A stretch of DNA of 64,000 nt. It comes from Coriobacteriaceae bacterium. Lineage in GTDB: Bacteria > Actinomycetota > Coriobacteriia > Coriobacteriales > UMGS124. A model generated the notes under the pieces. That model did not search any database, was not told where the DNA came from, and worked only from the letters and a program-made list of their open reading frames with translations. The position numbers and the translations under genes were made by a program. Below, one piece after another: positions 1 to 9,400 of this stretch; positions within the stretch are counted from its first letter, which is position 1, and each line of letters opens with the position of its first letter. The DNA lies in the NCBI GenBank assembly GCA_019421015.1, contig JAHZGC010000001.1, positions 1 through 64,000 on the forward strand. The letters are read 5' to 3'.

Positions 1-38
1 GCCTCGACCTGGGGCCAGGTGGAACGTTCAAGGCGCAT
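1..38 (-). CDS. Creatininase-family protein, N-terminal fragment cut by window edge
   Basis: Only the first 12 codons are present, reading leftward from an ATG at 38 and running off the window. The peptide MRLERSTWPQVEA matches the N-termini of the two complete creatininase-family proteins in this window (MFLARLTWPQ at 14782 and MRIETSTWPA at 25224). A ribosome site AAGGGAG lies just upstream, and a -10-like TACACT sits at 75-80 on the minus strand. The gene therefore probably has its own promoter, although it also lies 81 bp downstream of the M3 peptidase on the same strand. Family members are metal-dependent amidohydrolases; the substrate is unknown. The call rests on paralogue similarity over a short stretch. 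Confidence 0.6.
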   Translation of the reverse strand, partial: MRLERSTWPQVE

Positions 39-119
39 GGGCGTCTCCCTTCGGGGTGGGTTGCGGTCGGGAGTAGTGTAGCGCGGCAGGGCGGTCGTGC
101 GGAGGACTGCAGCTTGTCC

Positions 120-1823
120 CTACGCCTGCGCGGCTCCCAGGAGCTCCTCGCGGGCAAAGCCGCAGGCGCGCTCGACGGTGCCCGGCTCAAAGGGCACGCT
201 CAGGTTGGCGTAGGCGAGCGTCTCGAGGTAAGACTTGCTGCCGCCCACCTGGCATAGGCGCAGGTAGTCGGCCCAGGCGGCCTCGCGGTCCTGGGCCGCC
301 TTGAGCCTGAACTCCATGGCGCCCATGGTGGTCAGGCAGTAGTTGATGTAATACATGGGATACAGGAAGATATGGATCTTGTGGTACCAGTAGCCGCCGC
401 GCTCCAGGAACTCGTTGTTCTCGTAGCGGCGCCACGGCATGTACTTCTGCTCGAGCTTGTGCCACTCGTAGGTGCGTTCGCGCGGGGTGAGCTGCGGGCT
501 GGCGTAGCAGATGTGCTGGAACTCGTCGACCGCGGTGCCGAAGGGCACGAACGTCAGGGCCTCCTGGAGGTGCTGGAAGCGGTATTTGTCGGCGTCGTCG
601 CCAAAGAAGTTCTGGGCGTAGGGGTAGGCGAACTGCTCCATGGCCATCGAGTGGATCTCGGCGATGTCGGTGCTTTCGCTCCAGAAGTCTTGGATGGGCT
701 GGTGGCGCATGGCCTCGAAGCCGGCAAAGGCGTGGCCCATCTCATGCGAGAGCACCTGCATGTCGGCGATGGTGTGGTTGAGGCACGCGAACACGAAGGG
801 CGCCTGGTAGTCGGGCAGCCAGGTCATGTAGGCCGTGCTCGCCTTGTGCGGGGCGTTCTTGAGGTCGAGCAGGTGGTGCTCGGTCATGAAGTCGATGAAC
901 GCGCCGGTCTCGGGCGACAGGTCGTGGTACATGGCGGCGGCCTGGGCGATCATGAAGTCGTCGTCGCCGGCGACCCGGGCGTTGCCGTCGGGGAAGACGC
1001 GCTTCTCGTCGTAGGCCATCACGTGGTCGATGCCGAGCCGGGCGGCCTGGGCCGCATAGAGGTCGGAGCACAGGGGCACCAGCACGTCTACCACCTGCTG
1101 GCGGAAGCACTCGACCTCGGGCACGCCGTAGTCGCTGCGGCCCTGGCGCAGGTAGCCCAGGGGGATGAAGTTCTCGAAGCCCAGGTTCACGCCCATCTGG
1201 TTGCGCAGCTCGATGAGCTCACCCCAGATCTCCTCAAAGCGCTGCTCGTGGGACTCGTAGAAGTTCGCGTAGGCCTCGAAGGCGGCGGCGCGCAGGTCAC
1301 GGTCGGGGTTCTCGAAGTACTTCTGGATGCCAAAGAGGTTGAGCGTCTGGCCGTCGAACTCGATGGCGCAGGAGGCGATGATCTTCTGGTACTCGTCGCA
1401 GAGCTCGGCCTCGCGCTGCATGAGCGGGATGTTGGCCTCGGTAAAGGCGCGCTTTTGCAGGTCGACGGCCGTGAAGAGCTGCTTGCCGTAGGTCTGCTCC
1501 AACTGGGGGCGGAAAGGCGACTCCGCCAGCGCGTCATAGAAGGCCAGACGGTCGGCGGTCACCGTGGGGATGCCCTTGTCGAAGAAGAGGTTCTCGGCTT
1601 CGAGGAACTCGTCGGCGGTGTCGATGGTGTGGCGGATGCTGACCATCGTTCGGAGCGTCTCGATGGCCGACGTCGCGCGCTCGGCCTCGGCCATGACGGC
1701 GAGCAGCTCCTCGAACGTGGCGGCGTTGCGGGCCCGCTCGGTGAGGGCGCGCAGCGTTGCGCCGTAGGCCTCGAGGTCGGGGCGCTCGTAGGGGAGCGCG
1801 TCGAATGTCCAGGTGTCGTTCAC
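120..1823 (-). CDS. M3-family oligoendopeptidase (PepF-like zinc metallopeptidase)
   Basis: A cytoplasmic zinc oligopeptidase expected to cut short peptides. The protein is 567 residues with no signal peptide. The thermolysin-type zinc motif HEMGH is at residues 360-364, in the typical M3 context LSHEMGHAFAGFEA, and the following region (SESTDIAEIHSMAMEQ) supplies the third zinc ligand Glu expected of the family. Length fits the shorter, about 560-residue M3 oligoendopeptidase subfamily. The start is GTG at 1823 with GGAGG about 12 bases upstream, slightly long spacing; no better start is seen. The next gene on this strand is a creatininase-family amidohydrolase, suggesting a small peptide or amide catabolic unit. 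The family assignment is firm; peptide specificity is not known. Confidence 0.93.
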   Translation of the reverse strand: MNDTWTFDALPYERPDLEAYGATLRALTERARNAATFEELLAVMAEAERATSAIETLRTMVSIRHTIDTADEFLEAENLFFDKGIPTVTADRLAFYDALAESPFRPQLEQTYGKQLFTAVDLQKRAFTEANIPLMQREAELCDEYQKIIASCAIEFDGQTLNLFGIQKYFENPDRDLRAAAFEAYANFYESHEQRFEEIWGELIELRNQMGVNLGFENFIPLGYLRQGRSDYGVPEVECFRQQVVDVLVPLCSDLYAAQAARLGIDHVMAYDEKRVFPDGNARVAGDDDFMIAQAAAMYHDLSPETGAFIDFMTEHHLLDLKNAPHKASTAYMTWLPDYQAPFVFACLNHTIADMQVLSHEMGHAFAGFEAMRHQPIQDFWSESTDIAEIHSMAMEQFAYPYAQNFFGDDADKYRFQHLQEALTFVPFGTAVDEFQHICYASPQLTPRERTYEWHKLEQKYMPWRRYENNEFLERGGYWYHKIHIFLYPMYYINYCLTTMGAMEFRLKAAQDREAAWADYLRLCQVGGSKSYLETLAYANLSVPFEPGTVERACGFAREELLGAAQA

Positions 1824-1993
1824 GGTGTCTCAAGCCTCCGTTGCTTCTAGTGCGAATGCCCGGTCACGCGGCATCGCTTGATGGGCCCTGCGATACGGTC
1901 TCGCATTCTATAGCAAAACACGGAATGTAAAGCCGCCTGCCGCCACGAGGCGAGCGAGGGTGCGGCGGGTTGGGACGGGTGGGGCGAGCTTAT

Positions 1994-2234
1994 GGACGGA
2001 ACCGTGACTTTCTCGACCGATTCGCTCGTTTGGCGGTCTCCTTGGACAGGACCGCGACTTTCTTGACCGACTTTGCGGGGGGTCAGGAGGGTTGTGGGAA
2101 GGAACCGCAGGTAGGAAGGTCGTCTTCTCCGATTCCCTGCTTGGAAGGGGGCGGGTTTGGTCGAGAAAGTCGTGAATCTGTCCACAGGCTGCCCCTGGGT
2201 GACCGCATCGGTCGAGAAAGTCGCGGTTCTGTCC
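1994..2234. repeat. Repeat family B: four 25-bp units forming an inverted pair of direct repeats
   Basis: The 590-bp gap between the M3 peptidase and the first flavoprotein has no convincing gene. It holds four copies of a 25-bp unit with consensus GGTCGAGAAAGTCGCGGTTC followed by TGTCC. Two copies lie in minus orientation at 1994-2018 and 2044-2068, exactly 50 bp apart. Two lie in plus orientation at 2159-2183 and 2210-2234, 51 bp apart. The two halves are inverted relative to each other and could form a large cruciform. Related single or clustered copies lie at 14975 and 42245-42426. The function is unknown; a protein-binding site or a REP-like element are both possible. Confidence 0.7.
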
Positions 2235-2413
2235 ATCCGGGGTTTCCGGGGCTTCTCCCTCACCTCTTTTAGGTGATTTGCCTGCTGCCCAGCCGCTAGC
2301 CCGTGTTTGAGGTGAGGCGCGGCTTTGGGTTGTCGGGCTAGAGTGGCGGGTGTTCGCGCCGGGCTATCCACGCCCGACGACCAGCAACATGACGAGAAGC
2401 AAGGAGCCGTCCT

Positions 2414-4042
2414 ATGACCTCATCTGTCATCAACCGCCGCACGTTCGTTGCCTGCGCCGCCGGGGGAGCGGCTGCCGCCGCGCTGCCCCTCAGCGCTTCG
2501 GCCGATGAGGGCACGGCCGCCCCTCTGGACGCCTTCGACCCCCACGGCAGCTCCGCGCGCCCAATCGCCGAGGCGGCCGCCACCATCGAGTGCGATGTGG
2601 CCGTGGTGGGCGCCGGCGCCGCGGGCCTCATGGCCGCCCTGCACGCCGCCGAGCTCGGCTACAACGTGTGTCTGCTTGAGAAGGGCCCGAGCGCCGCGGC
2701 GTCCAACTTTGCCCAGTGCGGCGGCCCCAACGCCTGCGAGACCCGTATCCAGGAGGCCGAGGGCGAGTGGGTGTCGCTCGACGACATGTTTAAGTACATG
2801 TACGGCTTCTCGAACACCGCGGTGAACGCCAAGCTCCTCAAGAACGTGCTTGCGGGTACCGGCCCTGCTATCAACAAGATGGAGGAGCTGGGAGTTCCCA
2901 TGGAGCTGTGGGGCGACCCCTACGGCGTGGGCTTCCGCGGCCGCCACTTCATCCTGGCCGACGGGCTGGGCCGTACCGAGCCGCTGACCCAGGAGATTGA
3001 GCGCCTGGGTGCCACCGTCGTCTACGGGGCCGACGTCTATGCCGTGCTCATGGAAGACGGCGTGGCCAAGGGCGTGCAGGCCGACGTCGACGGCACGGTG
3101 ACCGACGTTCTGGCCAAGGCCACCGTGGTGTGCACCGGCGGGTTCCTCGGCAACGAGGCCATGCAGCGCGAGCACTTTAACACCCCGGTGTTCCCGCTGG
3201 GCAACACCGTGAGCGACGGCACGGGCATCCAGATGGTGCTGAACGCCGGCGGCGTGCTCGACCGCACCTTCTCGGTGCTGGGTAACGAGTGCGGCGCGGT
3301 GTCCAAGTCGGCCGAGGGCTGGCCCTTTACCCCCGAGTGGAAGAACAACAACGAGCACTGGGGCTACTGGCTCTTTGGCGGCCTGTATGTGGACGCCACC
3401 GGCAGCCGCTTCATCGACGAGGGCAACGTGGCCGAGCTGCCGCTGGCCATCGGTGGCGAGGCGCTCGTGCGCGCCGGCAAGGCCTACGTGGTCATGGACA
3501 GCGCCTACTACGACGGTTGCCAGGATCAGGGCATCTACGCCGTGCTGGGCGAGCCGGCCGAGTGGACCGCCGGCGAGGAGGCCGGCTACTACAACCCCTC
3601 GCCCGAGAACGCCGAGGCGCACCTGCAGCAGGCCGTCGAGGAAGGCTGGGGCTTCAAGGCCGATACGATCGAGGAGCTGGCCGAGCACTTTGGCCTCACG
3701 AACCTTGTGGAGACCGTGGCGGCCTACAACGGCTTTTGCGAGGCCGGCGAGGACGCCGAGTTCTACAAGAAGGCCCACTTCCTGACCCCGGTGGCCCAGC
3801 CTCCCTTCTACGCCTTCGAGTACGTGCCGAGCGCCTGGGGCACCAACGGCGGCGTCAAGGTCGACAGCTGCCTGCGCGCCGTGGATGCTGAGAACAACGC
3901 CATCCCCGGTCTCTACGTGGCCGGCGTCGACACCGGCTCGATGTACACCCAGCCCTACTACACCAACCCGGGTGCCTCGGTGGGCAACGCCATCGGGAGC
4001 GGTTGGGCCGTGGCCGAGCAGATCGCGGCGTATCTGGGGTAA
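2414..4042 (+). CDS. Tat-exported FAD-dependent reductase (FAD_binding_2 family) 1
   Basis: A 542-residue flavoprotein of the fumarate/urocanate reductase-like FAD_binding_2 family. The N-terminus carries a Tat signal (NRRTFVACAAGG, then a small-residue stretch ending near ALPLSASA), so it should act outside the membrane. The FAD-binding GAGAAG is at residues 66-71 and the C-terminal flavin segment reads IPGLYVAGVDTG. There is no FMN_bind domain and no haem motif in the polypeptide, so an external electron donor is needed. The start ATG is preceded by GGAGCCGTCCT, a weak ribosome site. It is convergent with a second Tat flavoprotein and has no LuxR gene directly beside it. The substrate cannot be told from sequence; several paralogues in this window suggest different electron acceptors. 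Confidence 0.88.
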   Translation: MTSSVINRRTFVACAAGGAAAAALPLSASADEGTAAPLDAFDPHGSSARPIAEAAATIECDVAVVGAGAAGLMAALHAAELGYNVCLLEKGPSAAASNFAQCGGPNACETRIQEAEGEWVSLDDMFKYMYGFSNTAVNAKLLKNVLAGTGPAINKMEELGVPMELWGDPYGVGFRGRHFILADGLGRTEPLTQEIERLGATVVYGADVYAVLMEDGVAKGVQADVDGTVTDVLAKATVVCTGGFLGNEAMQREHFNTPVFPLGNTVSDGTGIQMVLNAGGVLDRTFSVLGNECGAVSKSAEGWPFTPEWKNNNEHWGYWLFGGLYVDATGSRFIDEGNVAELPLAIGGEALVRAGKAYVVMDSAYYDGCQDQGIYAVLGEPAEWTAGEEAGYYNPSPENAEAHLQQAVEEGWGFKADTIEELAEHFGLTNLVETVAAYNGFCEAGEDAEFYKKAHFLTPVAQPPFYAFEYVPSAWGTNGGVKVDSCLRAVDAENNAIPGLYVAGVDTGSMYTQPYYTNPGASVGNAIGSGWAVAEQIAAYLG

Positions 4043-4087
4043 CGGTCGTACCTGGGATAACGGGCCAAAGGGCTTGCAGATGAGCGT

Positions 4088-4120
4088 GAGGCCCCCGGAG
4101 CCGGTGGTTCCGGGGGCCTC
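4088..4120. terminator. Intergenic hairpin between convergent flavoprotein genes
   Basis: A perfect 12-bp stem, GAGGCCCCCGGA with its complement TCCGGGGGCCTC, encloses a 9-base loop. It lies 45 bp after the stop of flavoprotein 1 and 92 bp after the stop of flavoprotein 2, which converge here. There is no T-run, so it may be a bidirectional pause or transcript-stabilising structure rather than a classical terminator. Confidence 0.6.
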
Positions 4121-4211
4121 CATGGCTTGCGAGGCTATCGAGACCGCGCCGTGCACGCCGCGCGTTTGCGCTCACTACGCACCGTTCTGCCCGGCTTTTG
4201 GTCGATGTGCT

Positions 4212-5921
4212 CTACAGCTCTTCGCCGCGTGCAAGCGCCTGGCCCAGGATGCGGCCGATGGTCACGCAGCGGCCGTGGCTGATGCCGGGGATGAGGATAG
4301 GATAGGAGTCGGTGAAGAAGTTGCCCTGGACGTTGCCGACGGCGTAGAGGCCAGGCACGGGGACGTCGTTCTCGTCGCACACCTGGGAGTGGGCGTTGCA
4401 GTTGAGACCGTAGATGGTGACCAGCATGCCGCAGCGAATGCGCGAAGCGTAGAAGGGCGGCTGGTCGACGCGGCAGAGCTTAGAAGCGTCCTTGCCGAAG
4501 TCGACGTCCGCGCCGGCGTCGCACAGCTCGTTGTAGCGGTCAAAGGTGGCCTGCAGCACGGTCGGGTCGATGCCCATGCGTTCAGCCAGCTCCTCGACGG
4601 AGTCGCCTTTGAAGAGCAGGTAGTCGTCCACCTCGTCTTGGAGTGCCTCGTCAAAGCCTTCGGTGATATAGGGCTTGCGGGAGCGGTTTAGGCCGTCGGG
4701 CACGTTGCGCAGCAGGTCTTCCTCGTAGTTGCCGTCGAAGATGGAGTACGCGACGGCGCCGGGCTGCTTGGCGATGGCAAAGCTCTGCATGGCGCCGCTT
4801 ACGTCCTCGCGGTAGAAGCGCTCGCCGTTGGCGTTGACGGCGAGCCAGCAAAGGTTGCCGCCGTCGTTGAAGAGAGGGCCGCCCTGCGCGGCACTCGTGG
4901 GCAGGAACATGCCTGCTGCGTTGGTCTTTTGATGGCCTGCGCCGGCCCACATGCCCAGGCAGATGCCATCACCGGTGTTGCAGCCGTAGGGAATGTAGGT
5001 TTTAAAGGGGCAATCTTGCGCGGAAGGGGCCCACATTTTGAGCATGTCGGGGTTGCCACCGATGTCGCCGGTGGCGAGGATTACCCCCTTGGGGCCGTTG
5101 AACTGTACGTAGGTTCCGTCAACGGTCTCGCCGATGACACCGGTCACGCGGCCGTCGGTCTTGACCAGGCGCACGGCGCGGGTGTTGTAGCGGATGTCGA
5201 CGCCCTCCTCTACGGCCCAGTTTTCGACGTAGCGCACGAACTTGTGCATGATGTACTCGCCGTTCTCGTCCTTCTGGCCCACGCCGAAGCAGTGGGTGGT
5301 CAGGAACTCCCGGATGCAGGGGTTGGACGAGCTGACGGCGGCGCCTTGGGCGCCGAGCTTGCATTCGATGCCCTCGTTGGCCATGCGGTCCACAAAATAG
5401 TCCATGACGGGGCCGGAGTTGTTGAGCCACAGGTTGAACAGGCCCAGGTTGGTCTTGTTCATGGTGATCTCGGACCAGGCGTTGAGCAGGTCGAGCTTGT
5501 CCATGACGATGCCGTTGTCGGCCTGGAACTGCGAGTTGAAGCCGCCGATGTCGTGGCCTCGGGCGCTAAAGGAGTCGCTGCGCTCCACGAGTGCCACCTT
5601 GGCGCCTGCCTCGGCCGCCGCGTGGGCTGCGACGACGCCGGCGGCCCCGGCGCCCACCACGACGATGTCGGCGTCTACGACCTCGCCGATCAGATCGGCG
5701 GGCACGTCCTCGGGGACGATCTCCCACGCGTGGCCCGTTTCGGGTGCAAAGGCGGAGCAGGCGTCGAATTCGGTCACGGCGCCGCTCGTATGGGCGGCCT
5801 CTGCGGCGCGGGCCGACTGGGTGAAGAGGGCCGTGCCGGCGATTGCAACCAAACCGGAGGCTCCTGCTGCGACGAAATCCCTGCGGTTTATGCTGCGGTT
5901 GGGGTTCGATGCTGATTCCAT
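4212..5921 (-). CDS. Tat-exported FAD-dependent reductase (FAD_binding_2 family) 2
   Basis: A 569-residue flavoprotein of the same family as the one at 2414. The Tat motif INRRDFVAAGASG has its twin arginines at residues 13-14 and is followed by a signal region ending near TQSARAAEA. FAD-binding GAGAAG is at 90-95, and the C-terminal segment VPGLYAVGNVQGNFFTDSYP is typical of the family. The start is the ATG at 5921, chosen because AAAGGGAGA lies 5-13 bases upstream and the Tat motif follows directly; a longer reading frame upstream has no ribosome site. It is divergently transcribed from a membrane LuxR regulator with a 237-bp shared promoter region, the sensor-reductase arrangement repeated elsewhere in the window. 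The substrate is unknown. Confidence 0.9.
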   Translation of the reverse strand: MESASNPNRSINRRDFVAAGASGLVAIAGTALFTQSARAAEAAHTSGAVTEFDACSAFAPETGHAWEIVPEDVPADLIGEVVDADIVVVGAGAAGVVAAHAAAEAGAKVALVERSDSFSARGHDIGGFNSQFQADNGIVMDKLDLLNAWSEITMNKTNLGLFNLWLNNSGPVMDYFVDRMANEGIECKLGAQGAAVSSSNPCIREFLTTHCFGVGQKDENGEYIMHKFVRYVENWAVEEGVDIRYNTRAVRLVKTDGRVTGVIGETVDGTYVQFNGPKGVILATGDIGGNPDMLKMWAPSAQDCPFKTYIPYGCNTGDGICLGMWAGAGHQKTNAAGMFLPTSAAQGGPLFNDGGNLCWLAVNANGERFYREDVSGAMQSFAIAKQPGAVAYSIFDGNYEEDLLRNVPDGLNRSRKPYITEGFDEALQDEVDDYLLFKGDSVEELAERMGIDPTVLQATFDRYNELCDAGADVDFGKDASKLCRVDQPPFYASRIRCGMLVTIYGLNCNAHSQVCDENDVPVPGLYAVGNVQGNFFTDSYPILIPGISHGRCVTIGRILGQALARGEEL

Positions 5922-6158
5922 GGTTCTCCCTTTCTTTTGACGGCCGGCAATCGCCAGGCCGGACGGAAAGGCCGTTTTCTGAGCGTCAAAAAGCTTTTCG
6001 AATGCTGCGCGGCCTTCTGGATGCCACTGTATGTGCAGCCCTCGGCAGGCCCTACCGCAAAGTTGATGAAGTGTGTGATGAAGAATATGATGAGGCATCT
6101 ACCTGCCCAGACGCTGGGGTCTAACGGGAGTCTGGTGTAGAACGAGAGGGGAGGGGCG

Positions 6159-7688
6159 TTGTTTGCACGAATTCGCCGCGTGCTGAGCGAGACGGTCGAG
6201 GAAACGCCGGGCATGGTTATCGCCGTGCTCGGCTTGGGGATGTGCATTACGTCGCGTATGGTGCGCCTGCAGGTGTCGAACTCGGCGTTTCCTACTGTTG
6301 ACACCATGGTGTGGAGCGGCGCGGTGCTTTCGGTATGCCTGCTCGTGTTGACGTTGGCGTATCGCCGTGCGCCGGGTATGTGCCTGTACCGCTATCCAGT
6401 GGTCGCGTTGCTCGTGGCGGCGTCTTCTTCGGTTGCCCTGGTTGCGGCGTCACTTCTTGGCGGCCAGACGGTGGGTGGGGTGCTTACCCTGGTGGTGGAG
6501 ACAGTGCCCTTGGTGTGCTCCGATCTCATGCTGCTTATGTGGGGTGGCGCATTGCTGGCGTACGGTTTGCGCCGACTGCTCCTGATATTCTCGCTGGCAT
6601 CGTGCGTCGCGGCGCTGGCTACCCTCATGCTGGGTGCGATCAAGCCCGAAGTGGAGTGCGGAGCTGTGGCGATGCTGCCAATGCTAGGCGTCGTGTGTCT
6701 GTACTTCTTTCTTGAATACAATACCTCGCGCAACGGTTTTGTGGTCGGTACCCGCTCGCACGGGGGTGATTTGCGGGTTGGCGTAAGCGGGGGGACGGCC
6801 TCCGATGCGGGCGGGATCGACGGGCGTGCGGGGGTGGCGTGCACGGCGGCTCCGATAGGTGCCCTGGTGTTCCTTTTTTTCTTTTTGGTGCGGTTTTGCC
6901 TGGCTTTTGCCACGGTGGGGTGGATCGGCTCGAGCCCGGGTCAAGGCGCGAGCGCTGCGTCCCAGGTGGCTAGCATGCTGGGGATGGTGCTGGCCGGGGT
7001 GGTGGCGCTGGTGGTGGCCGTGTATTGTTGGAATCCCGCGGGTCTGGTTGCCTATCCGTTTGCGCTGCTGTTCATGCTGCTTTGTGCGCTGTTTATGACA
7101 AGCGCAGCACAAGGGCGCATGGCGCTTGCCGCGGTTGCCTTTGTCAACATGGTGCAGGCCACTCTTTTTGCGTTAGCGCTCGCGCTGCCGCATCTCGCCG
7201 ACCGGGCGGGTGAGTGCGGGGGCATGGGGGCGAGTGCGGGCGCGCTGTTGGCCTGTTCGCTGGGAACGACCTGCGCCTCCATTGGGTTCAAGTGCTTACC
7301 CAGCGCGGTGTTTGCGTTGCTGGTGGGATGCGCGTTGCTTGTGCTGGGCGCCGCGTTCATGGCGTTTATCGTGCGGTCGAACGACGCGGAGGGGCCGGCA
7401 GGTGCAGACTCAACCGGTTGCTGGGAGGCTGCCGTGCGGATGGCGCGCGCCTACGGCTTGACCCCGCGCGAATCGGACATCTTTGTGCTGATGGCCCAGC
7501 GCTATGCGAGTGCCGAGATCGCCGAGGCGCTGGTGGTGAGCATGGCCACGGTGCGCACCCATGTGCGTAACATCTACGCCAAGCTCGACGTCCATTCGGC
7601 TAAGGAGTTCCATGCGTTGGTGGGCGCGAATCTCTGCCGGACTCGCACCGTGGGTAACGCTGGCGACCAGGTTGAGAACGGCGCGTAA
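6159..7688 (+). CDS. Membrane-anchored LuxR-type transcriptional regulator 1 (about 12 TM spans)
   Basis: A 509-residue fusion of an integral-membrane domain with a C-terminal DNA-binding domain. Twelve hydrophobic stretches can be counted between residues 18 and 410. The last 65 residues form a LuxR/GerE helix-turn-helix (GLTPRESDIF, then TVRTHVRNIYAKLDVHS). The start is TTG at 6159 behind GAGAGGGGAGGGG. The membrane part probably senses a small molecule and the HTH controls the divergent flavoprotein at 4212-5921; this is inference from the repeated gene arrangement. It converges, with a 15-bp gap, on another LuxR gene. No kinase or receiver domain is present, so this is a one-component regulator. 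Confidence 0.9.
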   Translation: MFARIRRVLSETVEETPGMVIAVLGLGMCITSRMVRLQVSNSAFPTVDTMVWSGAVLSVCLLVLTLAYRRAPGMCLYRYPVVALLVAASSSVALVAASLLGGQTVGGVLTLVVETVPLVCSDLMLLMWGGALLAYGLRRLLLIFSLASCVAALATLMLGAIKPEVECGAVAMLPMLGVVCLYFFLEYNTSRNGFVVGTRSHGGDLRVGVSGGTASDAGGIDGRAGVACTAAPIGALVFLFFFLVRFCLAFATVGWIGSSPGQGASAASQVASMLGMVLAGVVALVVAVYCWNPAGLVAYPFALLFMLLCALFMTSAAQGRMALAAVAFVNMVQATLFALALALPHLADRAGECGGMGASAGALLACSLGTTCASIGFKCLPSAVFALLVGCALLVLGAAFMAFIVRSNDAEGPAGADSTGCWEAAVRMARAYGLTPRESDIFVLMAQRYASAEIAEALVVSMATVRTHVRNIYAKLDVHSAKEFHALVGANLCRTRTVGNAGDQVENGA

Positions 7689-7703
7689 TCGTTGGCGGTG
7701 ACC

Positions 7704-9350
7704 CTACCTGTGCTTCTCGACCAGGTCTATAAGCTCCTGCTTCGAGTGGACGTCGAGCTTGGTGTAGAGGTGGCGCACGTGGGTGGCGACCGTGTTTTTG
7801 GAGAGGAACAGGGCGTCGCGGATGTAGGTTTGGGAACGCCCACGGGCCAGGTAGCCGCAGATCTGTGCCTCGCGTGACGACAAGCCGTGCTCCGCGGCAA
7901 GCCCGGCGCAGGCCCGGTCGATGGCGTCGGGGCGGAAGGCGTCGGAAGCGAGCGCCCCGGGGAGGGGCCGGGCCTCGGCCGTGGCGCGCGCGACCTTATC
8001 CGCCTGGGCACATCCGGGCGCGGGGCCTTCGACGCGCCGGGCGACTGCAGCGGGGGTGGCCAAGGTGGGAGCAGACGTGGGGGCGGCAGTCACGAGGGCC
8101 TGGGCGGTTGACGACCCCTGCGGCGTGGGGTTCTCCGCTTGCGACACGGCCTCTGGCTCGTACGGCCGGCGCTGGGGCACCAATGCCAGCGCGAACGCGT
8201 AGGCGCAGACCACTCCCAGGCACCACAGGGGTTTGTCTGTGGCCGTCGCCGCCTCACGGGCAAAAAGCACCGCGGCGAGCTGCCCTATGAGCACGCCGAG
8301 GTATCCTGCGCACGAGCCGAGGGCCAGCCAAAGCGCCCGGTTGCCGCTTTGGCGCTGGGCCACGCGCACAAAGTAGATGAGCAGGATGATCTCGAAGCAC
8401 GCGCTCATGGCGACGTTCAAAACCGACGCGACCGTCTGAGCAGCCTGCCCGGGGAACGCGTAGAGGGCGACGGAGAGCACGAACGGCGCCAACGTCATGG
8501 AGGCCAAGGCCAAAAAATCGACGCGCACGGCATAGCGGATGATACAGCGTGCGTAGACGATGGCGACGCAGTAGCCGACGGCCGAGACGACGTCGATGCC
8601 TCCTGCGCTGTCACCCCTGCCGGTGGACCCCAAGCAGGGGGCGAAGCTGCAGAGCGCCCAAGCCGCGACGCCGTAAGCGAGGATGCGCGCGATGGCAAGG
8701 GGGCCGTCTTGGGGAACGGTCGGCGGCGAGGGCTTCTCCTCCAAGAGATCGGCCGAGACGGCCCCTTCGGCGAGTTTGCGCCGCGTGTCGCGCAGGGTGA
8801 GCGAACACAGGGCCACGAGGATGAGCGCCACCACGAGCGCGGGCACCTGCGGCATGGCCGGGACCACGAGCGAGCACAGCAGGGGGACCGTGAACGAAAG
8901 GGGTATGGCGGCCTCGAGCACGCCGCTGCTGAAACGCGCGAAGGCCAGCCCCCACAACACGATGAACAGGGCGCTTGCCACGGCTGTGCCCAAGCCGCTC
9001 ACGACGGCCAGGGCCAGGGCGAGGTCCGGTGAGGCAACGTGCTGGTAGACCACCGAGAGCACGCTGCCCGCCACCCCCAGCAACGGCGCGGCCGTATACC
9101 AGGCGCGCCCCGGCGCCGCGTCTGGGTGCCTGCGTGCCCATACGACGATGGCGAGGAGCGCGAGGGGCACCACAAGGGCCGACGCCAGCCACGACGCGTC
9201 GTAGCTCCCGCCCACCACGGCCTGCGTCGAGAGGGCCGAGGTCTCCCAGACGGTGTAGCCGAATGCGTAGAGCGCGCCGTAACCCAACAGGGACGGCGGG
9301 AACGGGGGTCGGTTGAAGGTGCGCGGCCGCGCGTGCTCAAAGGTAGCCAT
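7704..9350 (-). CDS. Membrane-anchored LuxR-type transcriptional regulator 2
   Basis: A 548-residue one-component regulator: multiple hydrophobic spans from about residue 18 to 390, a hydrophilic Ala/Pro/Thr-rich linker, then a LuxR HTH (GLSSREAQICGYLARG, then NTVATHVRHLYTKLDVHS). The start is taken as ATG 9350. There is no Shine-Dalgarno site before it; instead TATACT ends 7 bases upstream, the layout of a leaderless actinobacterial transcript. A longer frame upstream codes for low-complexity Arg/Gly-rich sequence and is unlikely. It lies downstream of a LysR gene on the same strand. Unlike the other membrane LuxR genes here it has no flavoprotein beside it; the nearest Tat redox protein on its strand is the frameshifted iron-sulfur gene at 10959-12406. 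Confidence 0.87.
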   Translation of the reverse strand: MATFEHARPRTFNRPPFPPSLLGYGALYAFGYTVWETSALSTQAVVGGSYDASWLASALVVPLALLAIVVWARRHPDAAPGRAWYTAAPLLGVAGSVLSVVYQHVASPDLALALAVVSGLGTAVASALFIVLWGLAFARFSSGVLEAAIPLSFTVPLLCSLVVPAMPQVPALVVALILVALCSLTLRDTRRKLAEGAVSADLLEEKPSPPTVPQDGPLAIARILAYGVAAWALCSFAPCLGSTGRGDSAGGIDVVSAVGYCVAIVYARCIIRYAVRVDFLALASMTLAPFVLSVALYAFPGQAAQTVASVLNVAMSACFEIILLIYFVRVAQRQSGNRALWLALGSCAGYLGVLIGQLAAVLFAREAATATDKPLWCLGVVCAYAFALALVPQRRPYEPEAVSQAENPTPQGSSTAQALVTAAPTSAPTLATPAAVARRVEGPAPGCAQADKVARATAEARPLPGALASDAFRPDAIDRACAGLAAEHGLSSREAQICGYLARGRSQTYIRDALFLSKNTVATHVRHLYTKLDVHSKQELIDLVEKHR

Positions 9351-9400
9351 GCCGGCCAGTATAGCAGGGGAGAAGGGCCAAAGATGCGGGCCGTGACCGT

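Noticed and set aside
1970..2272. Short open frame across the first repeat cluster
   Set aside because: It is composed of the repeat units themselves, has no ribosome site and would encode Arg/Gly-rich repeats.
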